From JBDREF01 sp043820045 (GTDB taxonomy: Bacteria; Planctomycetota; Phycisphaerae; Sedimentisphaerales; Anaerobacaceae), in the NCBI GenBank assembly GCA_043820045.1, contig JBDREF010000043.1, positions 1-47,517 on the forward strand: DNA of 47,517 nt, written 5' to 3'. Shown one piece after another: positions 15,828 through 24,474 of this stretch. Position 1 is the first letter of the stretch. Every line of letters starts with the position of its first letter. The notes beneath the pieces were generated by a model, which saw only the letters and a list, made by a program, of their open reading frames with translations, made no database searches and had not been told where the DNA came from. The position numbers and the translations under genes were made by a program.

Positions 15828-18581
15828 ATGACGAAGAAGGAAATCATAGCAGTAGCTTTGCTACAAGCATTGTGTGCACTTGGTCAGGTTCTCGCCCAGA
15901 CGGTTCCTTCGGCCGGGAGTGTGATCCCTGTCGAACTTAGCTGCGAATACGCCGCGAATCCGCTTGGTGTGGATGTGGCGCAGCCGCAGCTTTCCTGGAA
16001 GCTCGAAGGCACGGCACGCGGCCAAAGGCAGAGAAGCCACCGAATCCTCGTCGCCTCTTCAAAGGAGGCCCTGACAAACGACACCGCAGATTTGTGGGAT
16101 AGCGGAAAGGTGGTTTCCGATGAGACAATTGGGGTTCCCTATGGCGGCCGGCCGCTAAAATCCTCACAGCGAGTTTTTTGGAAAGTCCGAGTTTGGGACA
16201 ATGAAGATAATGCCTCAGCATGGAGCGATACGGCGTCATGGACGATGGGCGTGCTCGACAAGACAGATTGGCAGGCAAAGTGGATCACCGCGAATCGGAC
16301 CGACCAGGATCCTTTGCCCATCTTTCGCAAACCGGTTCGACTCGGCAAATCTGTCCGGCGGGCGGTAATTCATATATGCGGTCTGGGCCACTATGAGCTG
16401 AGTATCAACGGCCGGCGCGTCGGGGATTACCAGATGGACCCGGGCTGGACGAACTATCGCAAGACGTGCCTTTACAGTTCATACGACGTAACAAGTATGC
16501 TGGAGGCCGGCGACAATGTCATCGGCGTGATGCTCGGCAACGGCATGTACAACGTACCCGGCGGACGTTACACCAAGTTCAAGGGCACATTTGGCCCGCC
16601 GAAACTGATCTGCCGGATGCTTGTAACTTTCGCCGATGGTTCGACCCTGACAGTCACTTCGGATGAAACGTGGAAATGCGCATTAGGGCCGATCATTTTC
16701 ACATGTATCTACGGCGGCGAGGATTACGATGCGCGGCGGGAACAGCCCGGCTGGGACAGGCCGGGCTTTGACGACCAGGCCTGGTCGCCGGCGAAAGTCT
16801 GCGACGGCCCCGGCGGCAATCTCACGGCCCAGTACGCGCCGCCGATTAAGGTTACAGCCTACCTGCCGGCCGTGGCAATCCGGCGTCTCGAAGAAGACAA
16901 ATACGAAATCGACTGTGGAATCAACCTTTCCGCCCGGCCAGTGGTGAAGGTAAAAGGACCGTCGGGCAGCCAGGTCTTTATTACCTGTGCGGAGAAGCGC
17001 GGCCAGCCATGGCTGCACGACAAGGGCCATACGTACACTTATACGCTCAAGGGTGAGGGCGAGGAGGTCTTTCGGCCGCGCTTCACATACTTCAGCTTCC
17101 AGTACCTCTACATTTCGGGCTCGGCTCGGCCGGAGGATGCCAGCGGTGCAAACCAGCGGCCCGTGCTGCTGGAGGCGGGCAGCGAATTCCTCACGAGTTC
17201 AGCGCCGGCGGTCGGCCGATTCGAATGCTCGAATGTGCTTCTCAATGATATCGATGCCATGATTGACCGTTCGGTGCGCAGCAACCTGCAGAGCGTTCTT
17301 ACTGATTGCCCGCATCGGGAGAAACTGGGCTGGCTGGAAGTATCTCACTTGATGGGCCCTTCGATTTTCTACCGCCGCGATGTCCATAACCTTTATCGCA
17401 AGATTTGCCGGGATACAACCGAGTCGCAACTGGATAGCGGCTTGGTTCCCGATATAGCGCCGGAGTACACGCGATTCACAGGTGGGTTCTTCGAGTCGCC
17501 CGAATGGGGCAGCGCCTGTGTGCAGTTGCCGCATTTGCTGCACCAATGGTACGGTGATAACGCCATCGAAGAGCGGCAGTATGAGACGATGAAGCGATAC
17601 GTGAATTATCTGGCATCGACGCGCAACGAACAGGGGCTGGCCAAGCCGGGATTAGGTGATTGGTATGACTGGACGCCGGAGCATGGCCACCGCGGTGCTT
17701 CCCAGCTCACACCGGGCGAATTGCCCGCTACGGCCTTCCTGTACGACAACGCTCGAATCGTAGCCCGTGTTGCCGAGAGGATGGGCAAAAAAGCTGAAGC
17801 CGGGCAGTTCGATGAACTCGCCCGAAATGTGCGCCGAGATTTCATAGGTGCTTATTACAAGCCGGCCGAACATTCCGTTGCCGGGGGATCTCAGGCGGCC
17901 CTGGCCACGGCACTTTATTTCGGCCTGGTACCCGAAGATGACCGCGATGACGTACTGGCTAACCTGGTTGCAGAGCTTGAGGCGGCGCAGTATCGCCAGA
18001 GCACGGGGGAAGTCTGTTTCCGAATGTTAGTGCAGGCGCTGGCCGAGGCCGGACGCTCCGACGTGGTCTATCGAATGATCAATCGTACCGATGCGCCGGG
18101 CTACGGCCACATGCTGAAACTCGGTTTCAAAACGCTTTCCGAAAGATGGGACGAGCCGGGTTCGTCGATGAACCATTGCATGTTCGGCCATATCCAGGAA
18201 TGGTTCCAGAACTCAATAGTCGGCATTCGGCAGGCGCCGGATTCGGTCGGCTTCAAGCGGCTGCTTCTTTGCCCCGAGCCTGTGGGCGAACTGACGAGCG
18301 CCTCGGGACACTATGACAGCATTCGCGGCCGAATTGAAAGCCGGTGGCGAATCGAGGAAGGCAGCTTCCACTGGCGAATCACGGTGCCGCCGAACACGAC
18401 GGCCGAAGTACACGTGCCGACAACGGACGCCGAAACAGTGACCGAAAGCGGCCGGCCCGTGAACGAGGCGCCGGGCGTGACGTTCGTGCGCAAGGAACCC
18501 GCCCGCGGAACTGCAAAGACTGTCGGGCACGCTGTCTTCGAGGTAGACTCCGGCGAATACGAGTTTAAATCGCGCATTTGA
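15828..18581 (+). CDS. Secreted alpha-L-rhamnosidase, GH78
   Basis: 917 aa with an N-terminal signal peptide (EIIAVALLQALCALGQVLAQ). GH78 enzymes release terminal alpha-L-rhamnose from pectin (rhamnogalacturonan), flavonoid glycosides or bacterial polysaccharides. The order is a fibronectin-like N-terminal domain (LSCEYAANPLGVDVAQPQLSWKL, residues ~35-145), a Bac_rhamnosid_N-type beta domain (YELSINGRRVGDYQMDPGWTNY), a further beta domain, the (alpha/alpha)6 catalytic barrel and a C-terminal beta sheet. The catalytic-region motif DCPHREKLGWLE occupies residues 493-504, close to the family DCPxRxERxGW pattern. GGAGAG precedes the ATG. No sugar transporter or rhamnose catabolic genes are adjacent. 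Confidence 0.93.
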   Translation: MTKKEIIAVALLQALCALGQVLAQTVPSAGSVIPVELSCEYAANPLGVDVAQPQLSWKLEGTARGQRQRSHRILVASSKEALTNDTADLWDSGKVVSDETIGVPYGGRPLKSSQRVFWKVRVWDNEDNASAWSDTASWTMGVLDKTDWQAKWITANRTDQDPLPIFRKPVRLGKSVRRAVIHICGLGHYELSINGRRVGDYQMDPGWTNYRKTCLYSSYDVTSMLEAGDNVIGVMLGNGMYNVPGGRYTKFKGTFGPPKLICRMLVTFADGSTLTVTSDETWKCALGPIIFTCIYGGEDYDARREQPGWDRPGFDDQAWSPAKVCDGPGGNLTAQYAPPIKVTAYLPAVAIRRLEEDKYEIDCGINLSARPVVKVKGPSGSQVFITCAEKRGQPWLHDKGHTYTYTLKGEGEEVFRPRFTYFSFQYLYISGSARPEDASGANQRPVLLEAGSEFLTSSAPAVGRFECSNVLLNDIDAMIDRSVRSNLQSVLTDCPHREKLGWLEVSHLMGPSIFYRRDVHNLYRKICRDTTESQLDSGLVPDIAPEYTRFTGGFFESPEWGSACVQLPHLLHQWYGDNAIEERQYETMKRYVNYLASTRNEQGLAKPGLGDWYDWTPEHGHRGASQLTPGELPATAFLYDNARIVARVAERMGKKAEAGQFDELARNVRRDFIGAYYKPAEHSVAGGSQAALATALYFGLVPEDDRDDVLANLVAELEAAQYRQSTGEVCFRMLVQALAEAGRSDVVYRMINRTDAPGYGHMLKLGFKTLSERWDEPGSSMNHCMFGHIQEWFQNSIVGIRQAPDSVGFKRLLLCPEPVGELTSASGHYDSIRGRIESRWRIEEGSFHWRITVPPNTTAEVHVPTTDAETVTESGRPVNEAPGVTFVRKEPARGTAKTVGHAVFEVDSGEYEFKSRI

Positions 18582-18586
18582 ACCGC

Positions 18587-19894
18587 CTATTCGTGCCGCA
18601 GCGATTCGATCGGATCCATGTTGGCGGCTCGATAGGCCGGATACATGCCAAAGACCACCCCGACCGCAGCGCTAATGCCAAAGGCCAGGACCAGGGACAG
18701 TCCCGTAATGACGGTGGGCATATGGCCGAAATGAGTCACCAGAAACGGTATAAGAGAACCCAGGATAATTCCCAGAATGCCCCCGATGAACGTCAACGTA
18801 AGCGTTTCTGAGAGGAACTGAACGATGATGTCGCGCTTGGTGGCGCCGAGGGCGCGACGGACGCCGATCTCGCGAGTTCGCTCGCTGACGGTGGCTAACA
18901 TGATATTCATAATTCCTATGCCCCCGACCAGGAGCGAAATCGTGGCGATCGAGCCGAGTACGATACTGAAAATCCGCTGCGTTTGTCTCGCCTGGTACAG
19001 CAGTTCAAGCGGCGCAATTATGCGGTAGTCCTTCTTGTCCTTGTGAAGACGCGCCAGCAGAGTATCCAGAATATCACGCATGGGTAATACCTGATCAGTT
19101 GATTTGACCTTAACGGTAATCTTCTGAAGCTGTACTTTTTCTATGTTCTGGCTGCCCCCGCTGAAGGTGGCGCTCAACTCGGTAAATCGGGACTTGGCGG
19201 TTGACAAAGGCAAATATACACTGCCGGCGGCCCCACTGTCGGAACCTATCGCCGCCGCTTTAGTGCTTGTGGAACCATTCCGCTTGCCTCCAGCCGACGG
19301 TGTCCCGGCCACACCCACAACCCGGTAGCAATTGCCCCTTATCCTGACGTCCTTGCCGAGCGGGTCGTCGAATCCGAACAGACCGCTCACGAGCTGCTCA
19401 TCGACCACGCACACACTCTGCTGCTGATGCAGATCGATGCTGCTCAAAAAACGCCCATGAACCACGTTAACCGGCGAAACCGCCGTGTACCACGGAATGG
19501 TACCCACGATTTTGATAGCTACCTTACGACTGCCGTATCGTGCTTCCTGGTCGATTTCGCGGATGGGTACGACGACCTCGACGTCCGGCAGGCTGTTGCG
19601 AATTGACTCGGCGTCTTTATAGGTCAGGCCGTAGGCGCGCATTCGCCGCCCCGTGTCGCTGGTGTCGCCTCGCTCTTCGGGTGGTTTGACCGTCTCGACG
19701 ATCAAGTTTCTGCTCCCGAGCCGCGCTATCAGCTCCTGTGCCTCCTGGCTGGCCCCTTCGCCTATAGCGAGCATGGCGATCACCGAGCAGACGCCGAAAA
19801 CTATGCCGAGTGTCGTCAATGCAGACCGCAACCGGTGCATCCAAAGGCTCTTGATGCCTAACTTTAGCGTCCTTTTAGCACTATACCAACGCAT
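18587..19894 (-). CDS. MacB-type ABC transporter permease (FtsX fold)
   Basis: 435 aa. The N-terminal TM helix lies in MHRLRSALTTLGIVFGVCSVIAMLAIGEGA. A large periplasmic MacB_PCD domain follows, and then three C-terminal TM helices of the FtsX domain (IVLGSIATISLLVGGIGIMNIMLATV, FIGGILGIILGSLIPF, LVLAFGISAAVGVVFGMYPAYRAA) with the ERTREIGVRRALGA coupling segment and the ending PIESLRHE. This mechanotransmission permease works with the ATPase 5 bases upstream, the HlyD adaptor and the TolC-like channel, all in one operon. The periplasmic domain contains a Gly/Ser/Lys-rich insertion (SAGGKRNGSTSTKAAAIGSDS) that looks like a flexible loop. Confidence 0.92.
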   Translation of the reverse strand: MRWYSAKRTLKLGIKSLWMHRLRSALTTLGIVFGVCSVIAMLAIGEGASQEAQELIARLGSRNLIVETVKPPEERGDTSDTGRRMRAYGLTYKDAESIRNSLPDVEVVVPIREIDQEARYGSRKVAIKIVGTIPWYTAVSPVNVVHGRFLSSIDLHQQQSVCVVDEQLVSGLFGFDDPLGKDVRIRGNCYRVVGVAGTPSAGGKRNGSTSTKAAAIGSDSGAAGSVYLPLSTAKSRFTELSATFSGGSQNIEKVQLQKITVKVKSTDQVLPMRDILDTLLARLHKDKKDYRIIAPLELLYQARQTQRIFSIVLGSIATISLLVGGIGIMNIMLATVSERTREIGVRRALGATKRDIIVQFLSETLTLTFIGGILGIILGSLIPFLVTHFGHMPTVITGLSLVLAFGISAAVGVVFGMYPAYRAANMDPIESLRHE

Positions 19895-19899
19895 AATAA

Positions 19900-20589
19900 C
19901 TAACGCTTACGGTTATACTCCTGCCTTTCGATTTTTCCGTCGAAAAGTCGTACGACTCTCCCGGCATTTGCGGCAATGCCGTTATCGTGTGTGACTATGA
20001 TAAGGGTCTTGCCCTGCTCATGGAGATCGACGAGGATTTTCAATATCTCAGCGCCACTTTCCGAATCAAGATTACCGGTAGGCTCGTCAGCTAAAATAAT
20101 CAGCGGATCATTTGCCAGGGCCCTGGCAATTGCCACTCGCTGCTGCTGACCGCCGCTCAGTTCCGAGGGTCGATGCTCAAGCCTGTCGCCGAGCCCTACC
20201 ATTTTGCCCAACTCTTTGGCACGCTGGGCACTTGCGCGTTCCGAGCAGCCCTGATAGTACATCGGGACCTCTATATTCTCAATTACATTGAGCTGGTTAA
20301 TCAGATTGAATGACTGAAACACAAAGCCAATACGGGCGCCGCGTATCAGGGATAACTGGTCATCCTCGAGTTCAGCGACATTCTGGTCTCCGAGAAAGTA
20401 GTTGCCGCTCGTGGGACGGTCCAGGCAGCCAATCATGTTGAGCAGTGTCGATTTGCCCGACCCGCTCGGGCCCATAATCGCCACGTACTCACCCTGCTCA
20501 ATGCTCAAATCCAGGTCACGCAGAACGCGCAGTTTAAGCGAGCCAAGCTGATACACCTTGCACAAATTCTCAATAGCAACTATAGCCAT
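19900..20589 (-). CDS. MacB/LolD-type ABC transporter ATPase
   Basis: 229 aa from the ATG at 20589; an in-frame TTG at 20610 is rejected because family homology starts at MAIVAIENLCKVYQLG. Walker A GPSGSGKST, Q-loop FVFQSFNLI, signature LSGGQQQRVAIARAL, Walker B LIILADEPTGNLD and the H-loop ...IIVTHD are all intact. It powers the adjacent permease. It sits between the adaptor gene (46 bases upstream) and the permease gene (5 bases downstream), a typical macA-macB-like order with the ATPase and permease on separate polypeptides. Confidence 0.95.
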   Translation of the reverse strand: MAIVAIENLCKVYQLGSLKLRVLRDLDLSIEQGEYVAIMGPSGSGKSTLLNMIGCLDRPTSGNYFLGDQNVAELEDDQLSLIRGARIGFVFQSFNLINQLNVIENIEVPMYYQGCSERASAQRAKELGKMVGLGDRLEHRPSELSGGQQQRVAIARALANDPLIILADEPTGNLDSESGAEILKILVDLHEQGKTLIIVTHDNGIAANAGRVVRLFDGKIERQEYNRKR

Positions 20590-20634
20590 ACGCACAATTA
20601 CCCACAACAAACTCCAATTCAGCCAGGCCTCGCG

Positions 20635-22335
20635 TCATTTCTCAGAGCCTTGCTTAGTTTTCGCCTCTTCTGCCTGTTCTTTCGCCGGCTCTGACTCAGT
20701 TCCCGCCTTTTCTTCTGTCTTCTCCGGCTCGGTCCATTTGGGCGGATTAAGCAGCACCTTCTCGCCCTCAGCCAAACCGCTTTTGATCTCGACGAAATTG
20801 TCGTTGAACAATCCTGTCTCAACCTCGCGCTTTTCGGCAGGGCTTCCGGCAACATAGCAAATCTTTTTGTCCTCCACCGTGACGACGGACTGTATAGGTA
20901 CGTAGAGAACATCTTGCAGTTTGTCGATAATCACCGTGACCTTCCCGGTCATACCGGTCTTGAGAAAATCGTGCGTTCCGTCAATACCGATATCCGTCGA
21001 ATAGACTTTAAGGTCCGGATTCAGCCAGTCCGCCGCGTCGGCCAACGGCGCCTTTTTCAGCACTTTGCCCGTAAAGGTCTTATCCGGAAATGCCTCGACC
21101 TTTATCTCGGCCGGCTGGTTTGGGTCAATCCTATCGATCCAGGTCTCGTGAATCTTGACCTCGACCTTCATTTCGGACGCATCGGGTATTGTTATGATCT
21201 TATAGCCTTCCGGTACCTGCGCCCCCTGCTCTATTTTTACCCTTACCCACTGCTGCGTGCTCGACCAGTAAACTACCTGGCCGACTGCAGGCGCCCGAAT
21301 CATACAAGCCTCAATCTGCTTGTGCAGTTTATTCAGGCGCTGCTCCTGCATTTCGAATGTGGACCTTGCGCTTGCAAGCCTCGCCTTGGCCTGGGCCAGT
21401 TGCGCACGCGCACGTGCGTTAGTTCTATCCAATTCCCGCCGGGCCTCGTTATAGTCACTCAGCAACTGCTCACTCTGCTTTGCAAACTCATAAAGCTGAA
21501 ATAGTGTCAAAGCAATCCTGGCCTTTTCCTCTTCAATCTCGATGCGTTGCTTGTCCAGCCTGTCTTTCCTGAGTTCGGTTTCCGCTACATACTGTTTCTC
21601 ATAGAGTCTTTCAGTCCATTCCAGGGTATAGGCGGCTTTCTCAAGGTTTGACTTCGCCAGCGAAATATTGCCTTGCAGCTCCCGCAGCTTCTGCGAAGCC
21701 TCGCCGCCCAGGCTATTAGGGTCTTCGAGAAGCGATGCAATATCGATGCTTGAATCCGGTTCCGCGCTCGCCTTCTCGACCAGACTTTCTGCGACAGTCT
21801 TGCCGAGATACTTCTGAAGGTCCATCAAGGTAAACTTCACTTTCAACTCAGAAGCGGTAATGTCACTTTCATTTTGCTTTACCTGAATCAGATGCGACTC
21901 ATTCGCATCGGCATAGCTTGCCTTGGCGGTGGTCAACTCGATTTCCCTTTGTGACAACTGTTCCTTCAATTTCGAAGAATCCAGTTCCACCAGCACCTTG
22001 CCGTCATTTACATCTTCGGGGGTTATGACGGTGCCTTCAGGGACGATGTTGACTATGTTTGCCTGCCCTTCCACTTCAGACTTGAGGTCCTTCGTATTGA
22101 CTGCCTTGATGCTGCCGCTTTCAGTCACGCTGATGGCCAATTCACCGCGCTTCACCGCAAACAGGCCCGTACCTTCCTGCGAACTGTCAGAGCCGCCGGC
22201 TCTTTGACGAACGACACCAAACACGCCTACAGCGACAACCACGACCACGGCGATTAATATCAGAAGAGTCCGCTTCGCGGCCCCCGATTTGTAAGCCGCC
22301 GGGTTACTTCGTTTTCCAACGCCTATTGGCTTCAT
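20635..22335 (-). CDS. HlyD/MacA-family periplasmic adaptor subunit
   Basis: 566 aa, longer than typical MacA. It has an N-terminal TM anchor (RTLLILIAVVVVVAVGVFGVV), a lipoyl-like half-motif around the first beta segment, and a long coiled-coil hairpin (about residues 120-345: KEQLSQREIELTTAKASYADANES ... QLAQAKARLASARSTFEMQEQRLNKLHKQ). The second lipoyl half (CMIRAPAVGQVVYW), a beta-barrel and a membrane-proximal domain follow. The extra length comes from the extended hairpin and a charged C-terminal tail (EKTEEKAGTESEPAKEQ and on). AGGGAG lies upstream of the ATG. It bridges the MacB-like pump to the outer-membrane channel encoded just upstream in the operon. Confidence 0.9.
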   Translation of the reverse strand: MKPIGVGKRSNPAAYKSGAAKRTLLILIAVVVVVAVGVFGVVRQRAGGSDSSQEGTGLFAVKRGELAISVTESGSIKAVNTKDLKSEVEGQANIVNIVPEGTVITPEDVNDGKVLVELDSSKLKEQLSQREIELTTAKASYADANESHLIQVKQNESDITASELKVKFTLMDLQKYLGKTVAESLVEKASAEPDSSIDIASLLEDPNSLGGEASQKLRELQGNISLAKSNLEKAAYTLEWTERLYEKQYVAETELRKDRLDKQRIEIEEEKARIALTLFQLYEFAKQSEQLLSDYNEARRELDRTNARARAQLAQAKARLASARSTFEMQEQRLNKLHKQIEACMIRAPAVGQVVYWSSTQQWVRVKIEQGAQVPEGYKIITIPDASEMKVEVKIHETWIDRIDPNQPAEIKVEAFPDKTFTGKVLKKAPLADAADWLNPDLKVYSTDIGIDGTHDFLKTGMTGKVTVIIDKLQDVLYVPIQSVVTVEDKKICYVAGSPAEKREVETGLFNDNFVEIKSGLAEGEKVLLNPPKWTEPEKTEEKAGTESEPAKEQAEEAKTKQGSEK

Positions 22336-22351
22336 GGTATCATCTCCCTTA

Positions 22352-24040
22352 TCAACTATTGCTCAAATGCTCGCGTGTTCTCTGTGGTTCATTGGAAGGT
22401 TCCTGGGAATCGGCTTCTTCCGCGGCCCCGGTCTGCTCCCACATTCCGTCCGGTCTGACCTGCAAAACGCCTACATCCCGGAAGAAGCTCAATTTGGCGA
22501 TTGCATGGTCCACCAATGCGGCTGTAACGCTGTTTTGCGCTCCCAGCAGAGAATCCTGAGACTCGAGCAAATCTCGAGTGGTAACCCGCCCGGCCTGAAG
22601 CAGAAACGTGGTACTCTCCACGCGCGTTTCGGACAGATCCAGACTGTTCTTCTGAGTTCTGTACCGTTCGGCGTACTCCTGCAGTTGACGATAGGCCCGA
22701 CGGACGTCCAGCTCAACCTCATCGGTATCATTCTCATATTGACGCTGTCGTTGTTCCAGGCCAATCAATGCCTCACGGTAGGCATTGCGTTCGGCTTTTC
22801 GGTCCAACGGCAAGTCCGCTTCGAGACCCAGCGCATAGTTGCCGTTTTGAAATTGCAGTCTTTCGAAATCCGTGCCCGATGGCGATCCGACGCCTGCGCT
22901 GCCGATGAGATTCAGCTCAACACCGAGGTTGTCGGCGGCAACTACGACTTTTCGTTCGGCGTCGTCAACCGCATCTGCGCTGTTGGCCAGATCCAGCCGT
23001 TGAGCCAGCGCCGTTTCAATCGCGGCATTCAATTCGTAACCCGGTTCGGTTATGCCAATATCCTCCAGAGCCTTGAGCTCGCCCTGATCCAACTCAACCT
23101 GGGTGCTGGTTGGCAGGGACAACGTAATTTTGAATTCATCGAGCTGCTGTTCGTATGTTTGCAGGGCCTGGATGTAGCTGTCCCGCGCGTTAAGTTCGCT
23201 CTGCCTTGCCTGGTCCACTTCGAAGGGGGGCTTGCGACCGGCTTCGGCCTCCATCTCCAGGCGCTTCCTCGATTCGACCCGGCTGTCATAGTTGTTCTGG
23301 GCGTTGGTCACTATGTCCCTTCGCTGCAGAACACGGTAGTAGTCATTCACAATCGAAACGACAAACGTCTGGCGATAGCGATTGAACGAGCGTATCCGGT
23401 ACAGGGCGTTTCGCTCGGCCTGCGTCAGGTTCTCCTGGGCGATTTTTCGCCCCCTGCCGCGCAGCAGCGGCTGGGTCACGCTGGCGCTCAAGACCGAGCC
23501 AAGCGACGTCCGCGGGTCGCCGGTCAGAAACCGCGCCCAGTCGATTGCGATACTCGTGCTTATTTGTGCTCCGTCGGCCAGGAACTGGTCAAAACCTGTT
23601 TGAGTGCCGTAGCTGATATCTTCATCCGCACTGTCTCTGACGTAACCGGCGTCGACCGTCCCGAACCATTGTCGTACAAATCGATGCCGGACCAGTGTCA
23701 AATCCAGCGCTGTCAGGTAAAGCAGTTCCTTCTGGCGCTGGTAGTCCCTGTTATGCGCTGTAGCTATGGCGATGGCCTGTGCCAGGCTGATGACACCTGA
23801 AGCAGCCACGCTATTTTCGGTCCGGATATCATTTGGCGATGCCGGAACATTGCTGTCGGGGATCAAATAATTGGCCTTGTGGCCGAAGCCGTCCTGCCAT
23901 TTGCTGTCGATAACCTGATAGACTTCTTTGTCGGCCTCGGCTTTGTACTGCTCAGGGCTGCATGCGCCGGTGATACCGAACACGACGGCGGCTGCGAGCA
24001 CCCAACACACCAACGTCACAAACGGAAATCTACGAAACAT
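22352..24040 (-). CDS. TolC-family outer-membrane efflux channel, probable lipoprotein
   Basis: 562 aa from the ATG at 24040, chosen because AGGAGGAG precedes it and a signal peptide starts there (MFRRFPFVTLVCWVLAAAVV). The signal ends in GITGAC, an imperfect lipobox, so lipidation is likely but not certain. Two OEP repeats follow, rich in long helices (QAERNALYRIRSFNRYRQTFVVSIVN; NAYREALIGLEQRQRQYENDTDEVELDVRRAYRQLQEYAERYRTQ). It is the first gene of the four-gene efflux operon, with the adaptor start 16 bases after its stop. The substrate is unknown; homologous systems export antibiotics, peptides or lipoproteins. Confidence 0.9.
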   Translation of the reverse strand: MFRRFPFVTLVCWVLAAAVVFGITGACSPEQYKAEADKEVYQVIDSKWQDGFGHKANYLIPDSNVPASPNDIRTENSVAASGVISLAQAIAIATAHNRDYQRQKELLYLTALDLTLVRHRFVRQWFGTVDAGYVRDSADEDISYGTQTGFDQFLADGAQISTSIAIDWARFLTGDPRTSLGSVLSASVTQPLLRGRGRKIAQENLTQAERNALYRIRSFNRYRQTFVVSIVNDYYRVLQRRDIVTNAQNNYDSRVESRKRLEMEAEAGRKPPFEVDQARQSELNARDSYIQALQTYEQQLDEFKITLSLPTSTQVELDQGELKALEDIGITEPGYELNAAIETALAQRLDLANSADAVDDAERKVVVAADNLGVELNLIGSAGVGSPSGTDFERLQFQNGNYALGLEADLPLDRKAERNAYREALIGLEQRQRQYENDTDEVELDVRRAYRQLQEYAERYRTQKNSLDLSETRVESTTFLLQAGRVTTRDLLESQDSLLGAQNSVTAALVDHAIAKLSFFRDVGVLQVRPDGMWEQTGAAEEADSQEPSNEPQRTREHLSNS

Positions 24041-24474
24041 AAAACTTCTCTCCTCCTGCCCATGTTGCTCTCTTTGCGCCTGTGGCGAAGAAGGGCGCCT
24101 ATCAAGACACAAGCCACGTGAGCAACCTTCCGAGCAGTTCAAAAACGCGATTTCCCCCCTCTATTCGGTCTCGAAGACCGGGAAACCCGAGGCGATTGAC
24201 AAGTTGCTCCTCTGGCCAGAGTTAGACACTCGTCTCGGTTCTGCTATCGATGTTCCATGGATAAAGACGCACCGCCAAACATTATATTAACAAAAATTTC
24301 CCCAATCCCAACAAGAATTTCCCCGATTATGGAAAAAACCTCGTCCTTTTCTGGGATAATGTGCTGGAAACGATCCATCCCGGCGCGCCGGGATTGCTTT
24401 GACTGCGAGAATCTGGCATATTGGCGTCAACGGGCTGTATTGTGGCCGGGGCAGATAAAATCGGGGACCTTGGC
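24041..24474. other. Divergent intergenic region, about 430 bases
   Basis: Lies between the efflux operon (minus) and the MGH1-like glycosidase gene (plus), so both promoters should be here; I could not pick either with confidence. It contains an 18-base perfect palindrome at 24377-24394 (listed separately) and no credible gene. Confidence 0.5.
24377..24394. repeat. Perfect palindrome, repeated elsewhere in the window
   Basis: ATCCCGGCGCGCCGGGAT is its own reverse complement. The same 17 bases, ATCCCGGCGCGCCGGGA, occur at 14661-14677, also between genes. It is either a REP-like element, a protein-binding site, or a hairpin in RNA. Confidence 0.7.

Noticed and set aside
22334..23800. Long plus-strand frame opposite the TolC-like gene
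   Set aside because: It is a shadow of the high-GC coding sequence and has no own signals.
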